Shown in pieces: positions 21,536 to 33,188 of a stretch of DNA of 64,000 bases; within the stretch, counting starts at the first letter, position 1, and each line of letters opens with the position of its first letter. A program made the position numbers and the translations under genes. Source of the DNA: Basidiobolus meristosporus CBS 931.73 (lineage: Eukaryota > Basidiobolomycota > Basidiobolomycetes > Basidiobolales > Basidiobolaceae); contig MCFE01000468.1 in assembly GCA_002104905.1 (NCBI GenBank), forward strand, positions 1 through 64,000, given 5' to 3'. The notes beneath the pieces were generated by a model that was not told where the DNA came from, did not search any database, and saw only the letters and a list, made by a program, of their open reading frames with translations.

Positions 21536-22579
21536 CTAATAGCTAGTACCTGAGATATTGAGAGTTGTAAGCTGAGAGAAACCTGAAAGTTTAATGTGTG
21601 CCTCAACAAATCTGAGATTGTGCCTTAGCAAAAATAAGAATTCAGCAATTGCATTGTAGTTTCTGCCCAAGCCTAGAATATCTAGCACTCCCAAGAACAC
21701 CAAGCCTAGCCTGTATAGCAAACCAACTCTGTTGCCTTTATAGCCAAACCCAGCTATATACAAGACCAATATTAGAACAGAATCTCTCTGCCAATATTTC
21801 TGCCATTCTCTGACAATTCTAAGATCCAAATCTTTCCATGTTGGAAGAAGCTCAAAGAAATCAGGAAGAACTTACTGAGCTGCTTGAAAACATCATGTAT
21901 GAAAGAAACACCTTGATGCTTGAGCACTCAAAGCTTGCCAAGACAAGATCTCACAATCATTGTAGAGATGAACTCCTTGAAGTTATTTCTGGTTATCAAG
22001 ATGGAATTGGAATAATCAAAGAAGCACTGCAGAATGTGGCCATAGTATTTGACAGCATTGAAAATCTACCAAGCCATATTCTGCATCAGACACCAAGCAG
22101 TCATGCCTTTAAATCCTCCAGATCTACATCTCCCTCCAGACCTGCCCAGCTGGTTGTCCCAAGATCCTTGCCTTGTTATGCTCAAGGAGTCAATGCAATA
22201 AAGAATCCTGCTGAGTATCTTTTCAAGTTTAGTCACATCTTAGCTGCACACCAGCTAGGCCCTGACACCAATTGGGCTAGACTTCTCCCACTCTGTCTCA
22301 CCATGCATGATGTTAACTCTGTTATACTGAATATTCCTTCCAATAGTACATGGGAAATTGCCCAAAACTACTTTGGCAGCCATTTTGAAGATCCCCCAGG
22401 AAAGCACATCTGAACTGCAACTTATGGGAAACTAAAATGCAAGCAGGTGAATCTGCGCAACACTTCTGTGATAGATTCCAAAGACCAATGAAATTAGCTG
22501 GAGTTAGTGATGATGATCATCACTTACTTCTCATTTTCTTTCAAACTTTGTACACCAGCTGCCAAGCAATATTGCTATT
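21536..22579 (+). pseudogene. Gypsy A: leader and gag remnant, truncated by ATT-3
   Basis: The region matches the LTR/leader and gag of Gypsy B (29,660-30,900). A 192-codon ORF at 21838-22413 reads a coiled-coil start (MLEEAQRNQEELTELLENI), a Ser/Pro linker and the capsid-like FKFSHILAAHQL and WEIAQNYFGSHFEDP. A frameshift near 22413 moves reading to the frame with QHFCDRFQRPMKLAGVSD. The gag stops at 22579, where an ATT-family element begins after an ATT triplet. About 130 bp of leader present in Gypsy B is deleted here. The rest of the element is not found. Confidence 0.7.
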
Positions 22580-23559
22580 AGACTGGTTCCATTGTACTGT
22601 GCCAGGGTGTGTGGTGTAATCCTTGGTTGTTAAGAACAATCAGCCACAATACTGTAGCTACCAGCAGGCAGGATTGCTCTTGGACAATTTTGCACTATGT
22701 GGGACAATCTTTCACACTATAGCACAATCTGACACAAAGAGGCTGGTCTGGATGATTGCACCAACTTGTTATCTTTAAGTTACATGCACAATTGTATACC
22801 TCTATTATAATAGGTAAAGTCTGGTATTTGGATATGCTTCTTGAATGTAAATGGAAATAAATGTGTATCACACTATAAGCTACACTGATACTTACCATTT
22901 TGGTTACCTTCACTCCAATTGGATAGTGTGTCAGTGATTGCTTGGCCTAAGAGTATGCTGAAGCTGTAAGCCCCCAATTGGCTCATTGACAAATACACAA
23001 GCTACCTGATATGTTTTCAAATATCCCATTTTGCCCATTTGGCAAGTGAATCCCTGATTTCAGTGATTGGACTAGGTGTCATTACTAGCACACAACTGAT
23101 TGGGTAGGTGCAAGACAGACCAAATAGCTGCACTGGTGTTGCAGATGATGTACAAGTATGCAGGGTGTTTATTTATAGGGGTTCTCTCTCAAGCATGCAA
23201 TGATTTTCATTTTAATATATTAAGATTTGGTGATCACCGGTCTGCAATGGCTCAATTTGGATTGCAAAAAGATATGTGTTGTTTAGATCATGGCAGATGA
23301 TAGCAATTTAACACAATTGCATCATCTTCTGCTAGGTTTTGTTCCCACAGGGATTACTACAGAGCATTTGGTAGTAACTCACTTTACACCACTGAACTAC
23401 TTCCTTCTTGACTATCTACTTGGCTACATGTGTACTTGTGGTCAATATTTTTCCTCCTAGCAGATCAGTGCAATGCCAGAGCTTGACCACACTGAATTGC
23501 TCCAGATGGTGTTACAAAACCAGCTTGTAGTGCCATGTGCTGACATGTTCTTTTACTTG

Positions 23560-23850
23560 TCAATGCTTCTGTGGTGGAGGCACTTCCAGTGGGTCATTGT
23601 CAGTCAGTTCACCAGAAGTTACTTGCTGAAGGTCAGATGCAACAGCATGCACAGGTGCTGCTTGATGCACTGGCATAACCCTTGGCTGAGTTTGATGTGA
23701 TCCCACTTGTTGACATAACTTGGCCCACTCTAATGAACACATATCTAATTGAGCAGTCTGGCATGTTCTGTAAGTTTTGCTCTGAACTGAGCATGCTGAC
23801 ACAACACACAACAACCCAGTGCATGTTGCTCTTGTAAAGGGTGTTGGCAT
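23560..23850 (-). pseudogene. ATT-3 second-protein fragment (C-terminal part)
   Basis: A Gln/Pro/His-rich stretch (QQVTSGELTDNDPLEVPPP) that parallels the ATT-1 sequence at 26607-26700 and ATT-2 at 31850-31940. Truncated on both sides. Confidence 0.6.
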
Positions 23851-23922
23851 GGACTAGACTGACATGCACTGGTGCACCAGCATTTTGAGGGATGGTGAGG
23901 AATCCAACAAGAAATACTAGTA

Positions 23923-24216
23923 CCTCTAAGAAAAAAAATTAAGAAAAGGCCAGCAAAATAACATCATAATATCAGCAGAATTCCAAGTTTCTCAAAATTG
24001 ACAACTCTCAATATCTCTGTTGCTAACAGATGGGCAGGCAAGTAAACAACTTCCCCACCAAATTTGGTAATTAGCTGTCTGTTGCTTCTATCAAAATTTG
24101 CACTTGCTATTTTGAACTAAAAACACCATCTGAATACCATCAAAACACCATTAGAATACCAGCAAAATACCAGCTGAAAATTAGATGAATTTCTAGTTTG
24201 AGACTTCTCATAGGGG
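23923..24216. mobile_element. Small MITE with CCTCTAAG/CATAGGGG termini
   Basis: About 294 bp between TA dinucleotides, with inverted ends CCTCTAAGAAAA and TTCTCATAGGGG. A second copy in the opposite orientation lies at about 37591-37914. It interrupts ATT-3. TA duplication suggests a Tc1/mariner-type driver, by inference. Confidence 0.55.
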
Positions 24217-24481
24217 TACAATCTGGATGCAGTTTCCCATAGTCTGAATTCTTAATCTTGAAGCTCACCTTCTGATTCCTCAAGGTATTAGACTTGTTCC
24301 ATTAGATAGTGCCACATAGTGCCAGCCTGTTTATAGTGCTGGATTGATCTGGCACTCTTTGGTACCATCTGGCACTAAAATCTCAACCATTATGCCAGTG
24401 GTAGGATATAGCTAATGGTAATATCACTCAATCTTACTTATGTTGCTCAGAATAGTGCTTTCCTTGCTTTGTTTACTCTCC

Positions 24482-25357
24482 CTAATGCTCCAGAAACATT
24501 TCTCTCAGTGTGTGTCTTCTTGTATGAATGTACTGTGCATTGATAAGTATCTTAACTATTTTACCTATTCTGCTGTTTTCTCTTATATATGACTTTCCTC
24601 TGCATTTACCTGCCAGTATGCTGAATCTCTTTAGATATCCAAATGTATGATCTACCCTCACTCTGATATGATTAAATATCTGATTGTAGAGCTTCTGCTT
24701 CCTGCTAAGCACACCATTCCTTGGCTTCCTATAAGCCACAGTACATCCTAATCTCTGAAAATCCTCTCCTATATAAGCTAAGTATGCCATACATTTCTCC
24801 CCTGTACTGAATTTGGGATGATTCTCTACCCAGAGTGCTTTGTCATGCCTACTTCCAGCAAATGACCCACTAAGCCAGATGATGATACCCTCAATGTCAG
24901 ACAGTGCTTCAAACTTCACATAGTGTGCCTTGTGTGTACCAGAACAAAAGCTCCTCTGCCATCTAGAAGGTCTGTTAATCCTGACTGGGAAGGTATCCAA
25001 AATACTCCTTATGTGGAACCTGTTGCTGAACACTCTGGGATACAGATATCTATTGGAGCTTCTGAATCTAGTACTCCATGATTGCTCTAAGTCATTCATG
25101 TCCTCTGCAAGGTGGTTCTCCATTGCTGTCAGCTGGGAATGAAAGCTTCTAGAACTTTTGTTGCCATGGGCAGTGGGATAAAACCTTGTGAGGCAATAGT
25201 TCTTGCAATAGCAGAGAAGCTTAACAAGGGATCTCCTTCAGTAGATTGGGGTAGATGGTCCACAGTTCTTGGTATAGATTTCTGCTAGTGTGTCAAAAAG
25301 AAATGCAGTGGTAGTGATGGGATTGATGTGAAAAGACCAATCAGATGAGTAAGTCAT
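24482..25357 (-). pseudogene. ATT-1 transposase (DDE_Tnp_4-like), one nonsense codon
   Basis: About 291 codons from the ATG at 25357 (MTYSSDWSF) to TGA/TAG near 24482, broken by one TGA near 25238 where ATT-2 has TCA. The order fits DDE_Tnp_4 (IS5/PIF-Harbinger type): first Asp in ILDTFPVRINRPS, a 'FCSGTHKAHYVKFEAL' strand, second Asp in SFAGSRHDKALW, then YRKPRNGVLSRKQK and VRVDHTFGYLKRF. The catalytic Glu expected in that last motif is Asp here, but Glu in ATT-2 (VRVEYTFG). So this copy has lost an active-site residue and carries a stop, yet is otherwise nearly intact. The 280-360-bp gap to the plus-strand gene is the shared promoter. Confidence 0.75.
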
Positions 25358-26789
25358 ATTAGAACTGGTAGATGATTGGGCTGAGGTGACTTGAATTGAT
25401 TTGGCACAATCAGCTTTATCTATCTGCTCTTCCATGCATTATGATTAAATCTCCATCAATTGCCATGTATCCCATCATTATGTTGCAAAAATCATCCTCA
25501 AACAACAACTTGGTATTTTTATTTATGTTTTACTCACAAGTCTACAGTCAAATAGGAAATCTGCAATTGATGTCATCTGATCTGTGTCAATGCAATCCAA
25601 GATGCATCATGCATAATATATAGAAAATTTAACAATCACATAAGTTTTCTTATGTACTTCATAGAAGACCAGGTTGCTGCCAATACACTACTGTATAAGT
25701 ATCCAAATCTGTTACTATGGTCCCTATACCAAGTCTCAACTCATGTTTAGCACAACACATACAAAACCCATTCCCCAGCTCACAAGCGCGGTCTGGACCG
25801 GAAAAACTGATGTTTGATCCATTTGAGTTCTTGCCAAATGATTTCAGTATGGCCCAAGTGTCTATGATGAGCCTTCATACAGATATTTGGGTACTCTTCA
25901 TTAATCTAGCAGAACTAGATACCTTGGAGAGTTGACAGAGATGGAAGAACCTGAGTAGAAAGCTGTGGCATGAGTTCTACTTCAAGATGCCAGCAGATGT
26001 ATGTAAGAAGATATATAACAAGACCAGTTTTGAAATCAGGAATGAGCTGAGAGTGAAGGGATTTGATGAGGAAGCCACATGGGAGCAATTTTGCATGCAG
26101 TTTGCTCTGTAGGGCTGGATGAATCCATTTGTGCCTTGAATTTGGGAACCAAAGAGATTTTGAATCAGTTTTTGCCTCAAATGACTAAGGTATTATGTGA
26201 TATATTAGTAGAGCTAAGTGGCTTCCAAGAGCAATATACTCAGGACTGATCCAGGCAACAGTTTCAAAGTATCAGACAGAGGGTAAGTGAATACCTTGAG
26301 GAATCAGAAGGTGAGCTTCAAGCCAAAGAATACAGACCATTAGCAACAGCATCTAGATCACGCCAGCTTGCCTTGCTGGATTCCTTACCATCTCTTGCAA
26401 CTTCAGTATCCTGGCTCATGTCAGACCAAACTACACAAACACCCCTCACAAGAGCACCCTGCATTGAGTCAATGTGTGTTGGGTCAATGCATGCGCTTCA
26501 TAGCAAAACCACCAGAACTTGCCAAATTGCTCATTTAGACACAAATCCATTGGAGTGGGCCAAGTAGCATTAACAAGCAGCATCACATCAAACTCAGCCA
26601 TGGGCCATGCCAGCACATCAAGTTGCATCTGCACATGCCATTACACCTGACCATCAGCAAGTTTCTTCTGGTGAACTGACTAATAATGACCCACAGGAAG
26701 TGCCTCCACCACCAGAGCCTTTGGCAAGTAAAGGAACACATCAGCACATAGCACTGCAGGCCAGCTCAGTTGCATCATCTGGAGTGATT

Positions 26790-28032
26790 TGTTGTGTTGT
26801 ATTATGATTAGTTTGGGGCTTGTTCTACAATGTAGAGGCTAATCAACAATATACAACAACTTCCAGTATACTAATACTGAAATAGTTTATTTGGAGTTTG
26901 ATATACCAATAGAAGATATAACTTTCACTAATTTCCTCAATCTTAGGCTCAAAATATACTGTAGGCAGTGTTTATCACTTCTACAGCAGTGTTCTGACCT
27001 TCTGTTGACTAATGGGCTTATTTACTTTTATAGTAACTTTTCCTTATTTGGAAGTCACTTTCCTTTCTGAGAAAATATTTCCTAATATGGAAATTCTGAG
27101 CTCCCCTCTAACCTAAAGGGGTGTGTTGTAGAAGTCTCTAAAGGGGTCTTTAGACCTAAAGGGGTGTCTAAAGGGGTGTCTTTAGAGTAAAGGGGCTTCT
27201 TGTAGTGGTCTCTAAAGTGGATTTTACACTAAAGGGGTGCCTAAAGGGGCTTCTTCAGAGTAAAGGGGTTTCTTAAAGGGGTCTCTAAAGGGGTCTTTAG
27301 ACTAAAGGGGTGTCTAAAGGGGTCTCTTTAGAGTAAAGGGGCTTCTTAGAGGGGACTTTTCCTACAGAAAAGTGGTAGTTTCTTGTAGAACTTAGATTGG
27401 ATTCTTGTGAGCTTTGCAGTCTCTTTACTGATGTAGTACCAATCAAAGTCAGAATACTCAACAGTGCAAGTGATGCAGGGGAAGTCTTATAACCTTTAAA
27501 CTTGTAATTGTAGTGTGGAGATTCTGGAAAGAGAGGCTCTTCCTTTATTTTTCAGCTGGGGAAGTCATATATATGAAAATTTTGAAGGATCAAAGTTTTT
27601 GGGCGATTGCACAAGCAATACATGTGATACAAAGCCAAAATTTTGCAGTGGCGCAGATCGGATATAGGCGCAGCACCTGTGAAAATTTCACGTGATTTAA
27701 TTGGCCGGTTCGAAAGTTACATGCAATCAAAGTCACCATAGTATTCCTAGCAATAAGGCATAGTATATATAATTGTTGGACTCTTTTGGGCATAACTCCT
27801 TAAGTACTGCTTCAAATGAGCTGTAATTTGAAACATGTGTTGGCTACTATGTGTTCTGTATGACATAATATTCTTGGGTGGATTGCTTGTCAGGGTCTGG
27901 AGCATTTATTCATCAAAGTTGGAAATTCTTGATCTTTCACTTGTGTGTTACAATAGCAAAAAGCAAAATAAAGAAATGAGTGCAATATTGGTTTAGAGAT
28001 ATTTTAGTAATGGAATACTTTCCATTACCACA
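26790..28032. repeat. 1.24-kb solo LTR copy 1 (TGTTGTG...ACCACA)
   Basis: 1,243 bp with TG...CA ends and a perfect 4-bp target duplication GATT (26786-26789 and 28033-28036). It is nearly identical to 42890-44117. It contains a degenerate tandem region with fourteen AGGGG boxes (27115-27352) and one CACGTG near 27689. No coding region, PBS or polypurine tract inside, so a solo LTR or a short non-autonomous element. Confidence 0.75.
27111..27360 (+). repeat. AGGGG tandem array in LTR copy 1
   Basis: Degenerate repeats of TAAAGGGGTGTC / TAAAGGGGCTTCTT-type units, with 13 AAAGGGG and one GAGGGG. The same array is in the second LTR copy at 43218-43445. Confidence 0.75.
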
Positions 28033-28936
28033 GATTCAGCGTGGCCAAGCTGCAGCATTGCATGCATCAACTTGGAGGCAAAATACTGACTACAAATACA
28101 CAAGTAGCCAAGAGGATAATCAACAAGAAAGTAGTTTAGGTGTGTACAGTGAATCACCACCTAATGCTTCAGTAGTAATACCTGTGAGAAAAAACCCTAG
28201 GAGAAGATGATGCAATTGCATTGAATTGCCATCAGTTGTAATGATCCAAACAACACATTTTTTTTGCAATCAGCATCAAGCCATTGCAAATCAGTGATCA
28301 CTAAATTTTTGATATAAGCAATACCAAGGTTTTCTCACATTTGAGACAGGACCTCAATAAATAAACACCCTGCATATGTATACATCATCTGTGGCACCAG
28401 TGCAGTCATTTGATCTGATTTGCACTGATACAATTGGTTGTGTGCTTGCTATGACACCTTGTCCAATCACTAAGATTAGGAATTTACTTGCATAATGGGC
28501 AAAATGGGATATTTAATGGCAAATCAGGTAGCTTGTGTATTGGTCAAAGAGCCAATTGGGGGCTGACAGCTTTGGGAAACTTTTGGACCAATCAACCACT
28601 GAGATACCATTCAATTGGAGTGATGGTAACTAAAATGGTAAGTATCAGTGTAGTTTATATTGTGATATGCATTTATTTCCATTTACATTAAAAAAACATA
28701 TCCAAATATCAGATTTTACATACCATAATAGCAATATCAGATTGTACACATGATGCAAATGTTACAAGTTGGTGCAATCATTTGTGTCAACCTCATTGTG
28801 TGAGATTGTCCCACATGGTGCAAAATTGTCCAAGAGCAATCCTGCCTACTGGTAGCTACAATATTGCTCCCAGATGTTCTTGGAGACTGCAGATTGCATT
28901 GTGCACCCTGGTACGGTATGATGGAACAAGTCTATA

Positions 28937-29290
28937 CACTTACTCTCTGTTTGTGACTTTCAGACTGTTGCCTTGATATGTCCTGTGTATATTACCCTTG
29001 AAAGCCACTTAACCACACTAATACATCATGGAGTACATTGATCATTTGAGGCCAAACTCATTCAGAATCTCCTTGATTCCCAAAGTTGAGCATCCAGTCC
29101 ATACTGCGCAAATTGCGTGTGGAATTGTTTGCATGCTGCTCCCTCATCAAATCCCCTCACTCTCAGCGCATTCTGGATTTCAATACTTGTCTTGTTGAAT
29201 ATCTTCTTACAAACATCTGCAGGCATTGTGAAGTGAAATTCATGCCCCTGCTTTCTACTCAAGTTCTTCAATATCTGTTTACTATCTAAG
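28937..29290 (-). pseudogene. ATT-3 second-protein fragment (N-terminal half)
   Basis: Homologous to ATT-1 25930-26290 and ATT-2 32240-32620 (shared HEFxFxMPADVCKKI and FDEGAACKQFHTQFAQYGLD). Cut on one side by ATT-1 and on the other by the Gypsy B LTR. Confidence 0.6.
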
Positions 29291-30054
29291 GTATCCAGTT
29301 TGGCTAGATTAATGGGTGTTGTGCATCAACATTTGAAACTTTGCCCATTTTGTACCAATTAGAAAATCTAGTACCCTGACTGATTTCTCTAAGCCAAATA
29401 TAACTAATCCCAGTCATGATGTGTTTTATTTGATCACATAATCTAAATTTAGCTGTAACAACTGATCATTTCTTAGGTGGCCATTGAATTTTCAACTTAT
29501 CTGCCAAGCCTCCTGGTGATTATTCATCTGAGATCTATCTAACCACTAAGCAGTTGCCAAGACATCACCTTATTCATGATGCAAATTTTCATTACCATAT
29601 GTACCTATCAACACCCCAACAGATTTAAATTACTCCAGTTACTTGGTGCTTACTAATACAGCTTAATCAAAAAAAGTATAAATAAAGCTTACTGAACCTT
29701 TTGGCTTAGTGGGTGTCTCAACAAATTTGAGATTGTGCCTTAGCAAAAATAAGAAATCAACAACTGCATTGAAGCTTCTACCCAAGCTTGGAATATATAG
29801 CATTCCCAAGAACACCAAGCCTAGCCTGCATAGCAAGTCAACTCTGTTGCCTTTATAGCCAAACTCAGCTATAATCAAGACCAATATTGGTTCAGAGCCT
29901 CTCTGGTAATACTTCCCCACTCTCTGACAATTCAAAGATTCTGCACTTAGTTGTCACTTAGGTTAAGTTACACCATTCAGGAGTTTTATTACATTCTTCT
30001 CTTGGATACAACATTTTTTTCCCTGAATTCCATTACATTCCACTGATTTACAAT

Positions 30055-31480
30055 ATGTCCTCTGCAGCAAGTAATCCAGATCTTTCCATGTTGAAAGAAG
30101 CTCAGAGAAATCAGCAAGAGCTTACTGAGCAGCTCCAGAACATCATGTGTGAAAGAGACCCCTTAATGCTTGAGCACTCAAAGCTTGCCAAGACAAGATT
30201 GCACTTTTATTGCAGAGATGAGCTCTTTGAAGTTATTTCTGGTTACCAAGATGAAAATGGAACAATCAAAGAAGCTCTGGAGAATATTGCTATAGTAATT
30301 GACAGCATTGGAAATCCACCAAGCCTTGCTCTGCATCAGCTGCCAAAAAGTCATACCTTTGAATCCTCCAGATCTACATCTCCCTCTAGACCTGCCCCAG
30401 TAGGTGTCCCAAGATCCTTGCCTTGTTATGCTAAAGGAGGCAATGCAATCAAGAATCCTACTGAGCATCTTTACAAATTTAGTCATATCTTAGCTGCACA
30501 CCAGCTAGAGCTTAACACCAAATGGGCTAAGCCTCTGCCTCTCTGCTTCCCCATGCAAGACACTACTGGGTTGAAGTGAATATCTTCCAATAGTAGATGG
30601 AAAATTCCCCAAAGCCACATTTGCAGCCATTTTCAAGATTCCCTCAGGAAAGCACATCTGAACTGCAACTCATGGAAAATTAAAATGTAAAAGGGTGAAT
30701 CTGTGCAACACTTCTGTAATAGATTCCAGAGACAAATGAAATTAGCTGGTGTTAGTGATGATAATCCATTGCTTACTTCTCCTTTTCATTGGGACTTATC
30801 ACACAAGCTACAGAGCACTATTGCTATTGTCAAAGCATGCAACCCTGCATGTACTTATGACAAAACCTCAGAGATATGTATACTTGCAATCACCATGACT
30901 GCAGCTGTAAGCCAGGCTTCAAGAAACTCCACTCAAGATCTAGCAACAACTGGAAAAGAAAGCAGTCATGTAACCAAGTAGAAGTCTACTGTTACCCAGC
31001 ATTGTGAGCTTCATGGAAGATGCCACTTTTCCACTAGTGAATGCTAAGGCATAACTAAGCTGTCAAACAAGTCAGGAAACACCTCCAAGAAGCAGCAAAG
31101 CACCAAAATGGATAATCTATATGCTGATGACAAATGCTTTAAATGTGGAAAGATGGGACATTGTTCACCTCCTTGTCCTTAGAAGAACTCTATATCATCA
31201 GCAAAAATTACTCAGATCCAAGATGATTATTCAGCTGATGAAATGACAGGGTGTGAAGAAGCATATGAAGAACTTACAGTTCAAGATTATCACAACCTCT
31301 TTGAACTAGAATTACAACTGTCCATGAAAAGAAGCAACCAATCACACAGCTAAAAGCTATAAAGGTGCAACTTAACCTCAATGGCCAATCATACGTAGCA
31401 CTACTGGACACTGGATCATCCAATTCTATTGTACCACCAAATGTAGTCAAAAACTCAAATTGGAAATAGAAAAACAACCT
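30055..31480 (+). pseudogene. Gypsy B gag and protease
   Basis: ATG 30055 opens a 174-codon gag N-terminus (coiled coil, then FKFSHILAAHQL) that breaks near 30579. Further gag is readable from about 30703 (QHFCNRFQRQMKLAGVSDDN). A zinc knuckle at 31138-31180 reads CFKCGKMGHCSPPC (C-x2-C-x4-H-x4-C, complete). A retropepsin follows at about 31400 with the active site LLDTGSSNSIV. Confidence 0.7.
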
Positions 31481-31849
31481 GGAAAATCACACTTGCAGTT
31501 AAGGACCTTGCAGCCCCAAGAATTGGTATCACCATCCCAATCAAAATATATTAGGGCTCAGTAACATATAATCCATCAAATGGAAGTTTTGGACATTCCA
31601 GATGAACCTCAGGTAGTCATTGGACCTGTTCCATTGAACTGCTCCAGGGCATGCAGCTCAATCTGTAGTCTCTAAGAGCAATTGGGTGCAATATTATAGC
31701 TACCAGTGGGCAGGATTGCTCTTAGACAATTTTGCACCATGTGGGACAATCTTGCACACTATGGCACAATCTGACACAATGAGGTTGGCACAAATCATTG
31801 CACCAACTCATAATGTTTGCATCATATGGCTTTGGTGGTGGAGGTACTT

Positions 31850-32830
31850 CATGTGGGTCATCTTCAGTCAGTTTACCAGAAGAAACTTGCTGATGGCCAG
31901 GTGTAATGTAATGTCCAGATGCCACTTGATGTGCTGGCATGGCCCTTGACTGAGTTTGAGCTGATGCCGCTTGTTAACGCAACTTGGCCTGCTCCAATAG
32001 ACTTGTGTCTAAATGAGCAGTTTGGCAAGTTCTGGTGGTTTTGCCCTGAAGCGTGTGCGTTGACCCAACATGTGTTGACTCAATGCAGGGTGCTCTTGTG
32101 AAGGGTGTTGGCATAGTTGGACTGACATGCGCCGGCGTGTTGAAGTTGCAAGGGATGGCAAGGAATCCAGCAAGGCAAGCTGGCATGATCTAGATGCTGT
32201 TGCTTGCAGTTTGTATTCTTCCTCTTGAAGCTCATCTTGTGATTCCTCAAGGTATTCACTTACCCTCTGTCTTATACTTTTGAATTGCTGCCTGGATGAG
32301 TCCTGTGTATATTGCTCTTGGAAGCCACTTAGCTCTACTAATATATCACATAATACATTAGTCATTTGAGGCAAAAACTGATTCAAAATCTCTTTGGTTC
32401 CCAAAGTCAAGGCACAAATGGATGCGTCCAACCTGTACTGAGCAAACTGCGTGCAAAATTGCTCCCACATGGCTTCCTCTTCAAATTGCCTCACTCTCAG
32501 CTCATTCTTGATTTTGATACTTGTCTATGTATATATCTTCCAACATACATCTGCTGGCATCTTGATGTAGAACTCATGCCACAGATTTCTACGCAGGTTC
32601 TTCCATCTCTGTTGACTCTCCAAGGTATTGGGTTCTGCTAGAATAATGAGTAGTGCCCAAATATATGTATGAAGGCTCATCATAGACACTTGGGCCATAC
32701 TGAAATCATTTGGCAAGAACTCAAATGGATCAAACATCAACTTTTCTGGTCCGGACCAAACCTGTGAGCTGGGGGATGGGTTTTGCATGGGTTGGGCTAA
32801 ACATGAGTTGAGACTTGGTATAGGGACCAT
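31850..32830 (-). pseudogene. ATT-2 second protein
   Basis: Starts at ATG 32830 (FDPFEFLPNDFSMAQVSMM as in ATT-1), stays open about 100 codons, breaks near 32525 and resumes at 32494-32009 (VSEYLEESQDELQEEE). Frameshifts and stops follow. Function not recognised. Confidence 0.6.
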
Positions 32831-33188
32831 AGTGACGGATTTGGAAACTTATACAGTAGTGTATTGGCAGCAACCTGGTCTTCTATGAAATACATATGAA
32901 AACTAATGTGATTGTTGAATTTTCTATATATTATGCATGATGCATCTTGGATTGCATTGACAAGGATCAGCTGACATCAATTGCAGATTTCCTATTTGAT
33001 CACAGAATTGTGAGTAAAACATAAATAAAAATACCAGGTCATTGTTTGAGGATGATTTTTGAAACATAATGATGGGATACATGGCAATTGATGGAGATTT
33101 AATCATAATACATGGAAAACCAGATAAATAAAGCCAATTGTGCCAAATTGATTCAAATCACCTCATCCCAATCAACTACCAATTAAAT

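Larger units (their letters stand above)
25717..28210 (+). pseudogene. ATT-1 second protein, split by a solo LTR
   Basis: Reading starts at ATG 25717 (FDPFEFLPNDFSMAQVSMM) and, after removal of the LTR at 26790-28032 and one GATT, continues into 'RGQAAALHAST' and ends with a basic tail RKNPRRR at 28210, about 415 codons. Several stops interrupt the middle. Parts: a helical N-terminal region (KLWHEFYFKMPADVCKKIY), a probable coiled coil (RVSEYLEESEGELQ), and a Gln/Pro/His-rich region. I do not recognise a named domain. By analogy with PIF/Harbinger two-gene elements it could be the DNA-binding partner of the transposase; that is inference. Confidence 0.6.
24290..28933 (-). mobile_element. ATT-1: two-gene DNA transposon (DDE_Tnp_4-type), interrupted by a solo LTR
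   Basis: 4,644 bp including a 1,247-bp solo LTR insertion; about 3.4 kb originally. Termini AGACTTGTTCC (left) and GGAACAAGTCT (right). Flanks are ATT (24287-24289) and ATA (28934-28936); the intact ATT-2 gene shows the target was 'AAGGTATTCACTTA', so the element duplicated ATT. It encodes a transposase on the minus strand and a second protein on the plus strand, with starts 360 bp apart (divergent promoter). It is inserted in ATT-3, a copy of its own family. Confidence 0.7.
22580..29316 (-). mobile_element. ATT-3: ATT-family DNA transposon remnant, host of ATT-1
   Basis: Starts with the terminus AGACTGGTTCC after ATT (22577-22579) inside Gypsy A gag. Its left arm is the reverse complement of the right arm of ATT-1. 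Minus-strand pieces of the second protein lie at 28937-29290 and 23560-23850, separated by ATT-1 (24290-28933) and a small MITE (23923-24216). The right side ends where a Gypsy B LTR (TGTTGTGCATC) begins at 29317; a possible continuation with transposase C-terminus and terminus lies at 38040-38309. No gene is intact. Confidence 0.6.

Noticed and set aside
21536-21829. Minus-strand ORF of 97 codons, repeated at 29663-29935
   Set aside because: It lies in the Gypsy LTR/leader; both copies are open only because the repeat is shared, and no protein features are visible.
27111-27360. AGGGG tandem as a possible degenerate telomere or CRISPR-like array
   Set aside because: Units are irregular, not TTAGGG, no spacer/repeat pattern, and the array lies inside a dispersed LTR with target duplications.
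24290-28933. ATT-family elements as standard Tc1/mariner insertions with TA duplication
   Set aside because: The TA reading fits some flanks, but empty-site reconstruction in the Gypsy, Copia and ATT genes supports ATT; the transposase is DDE_4-like and not a mariner type.
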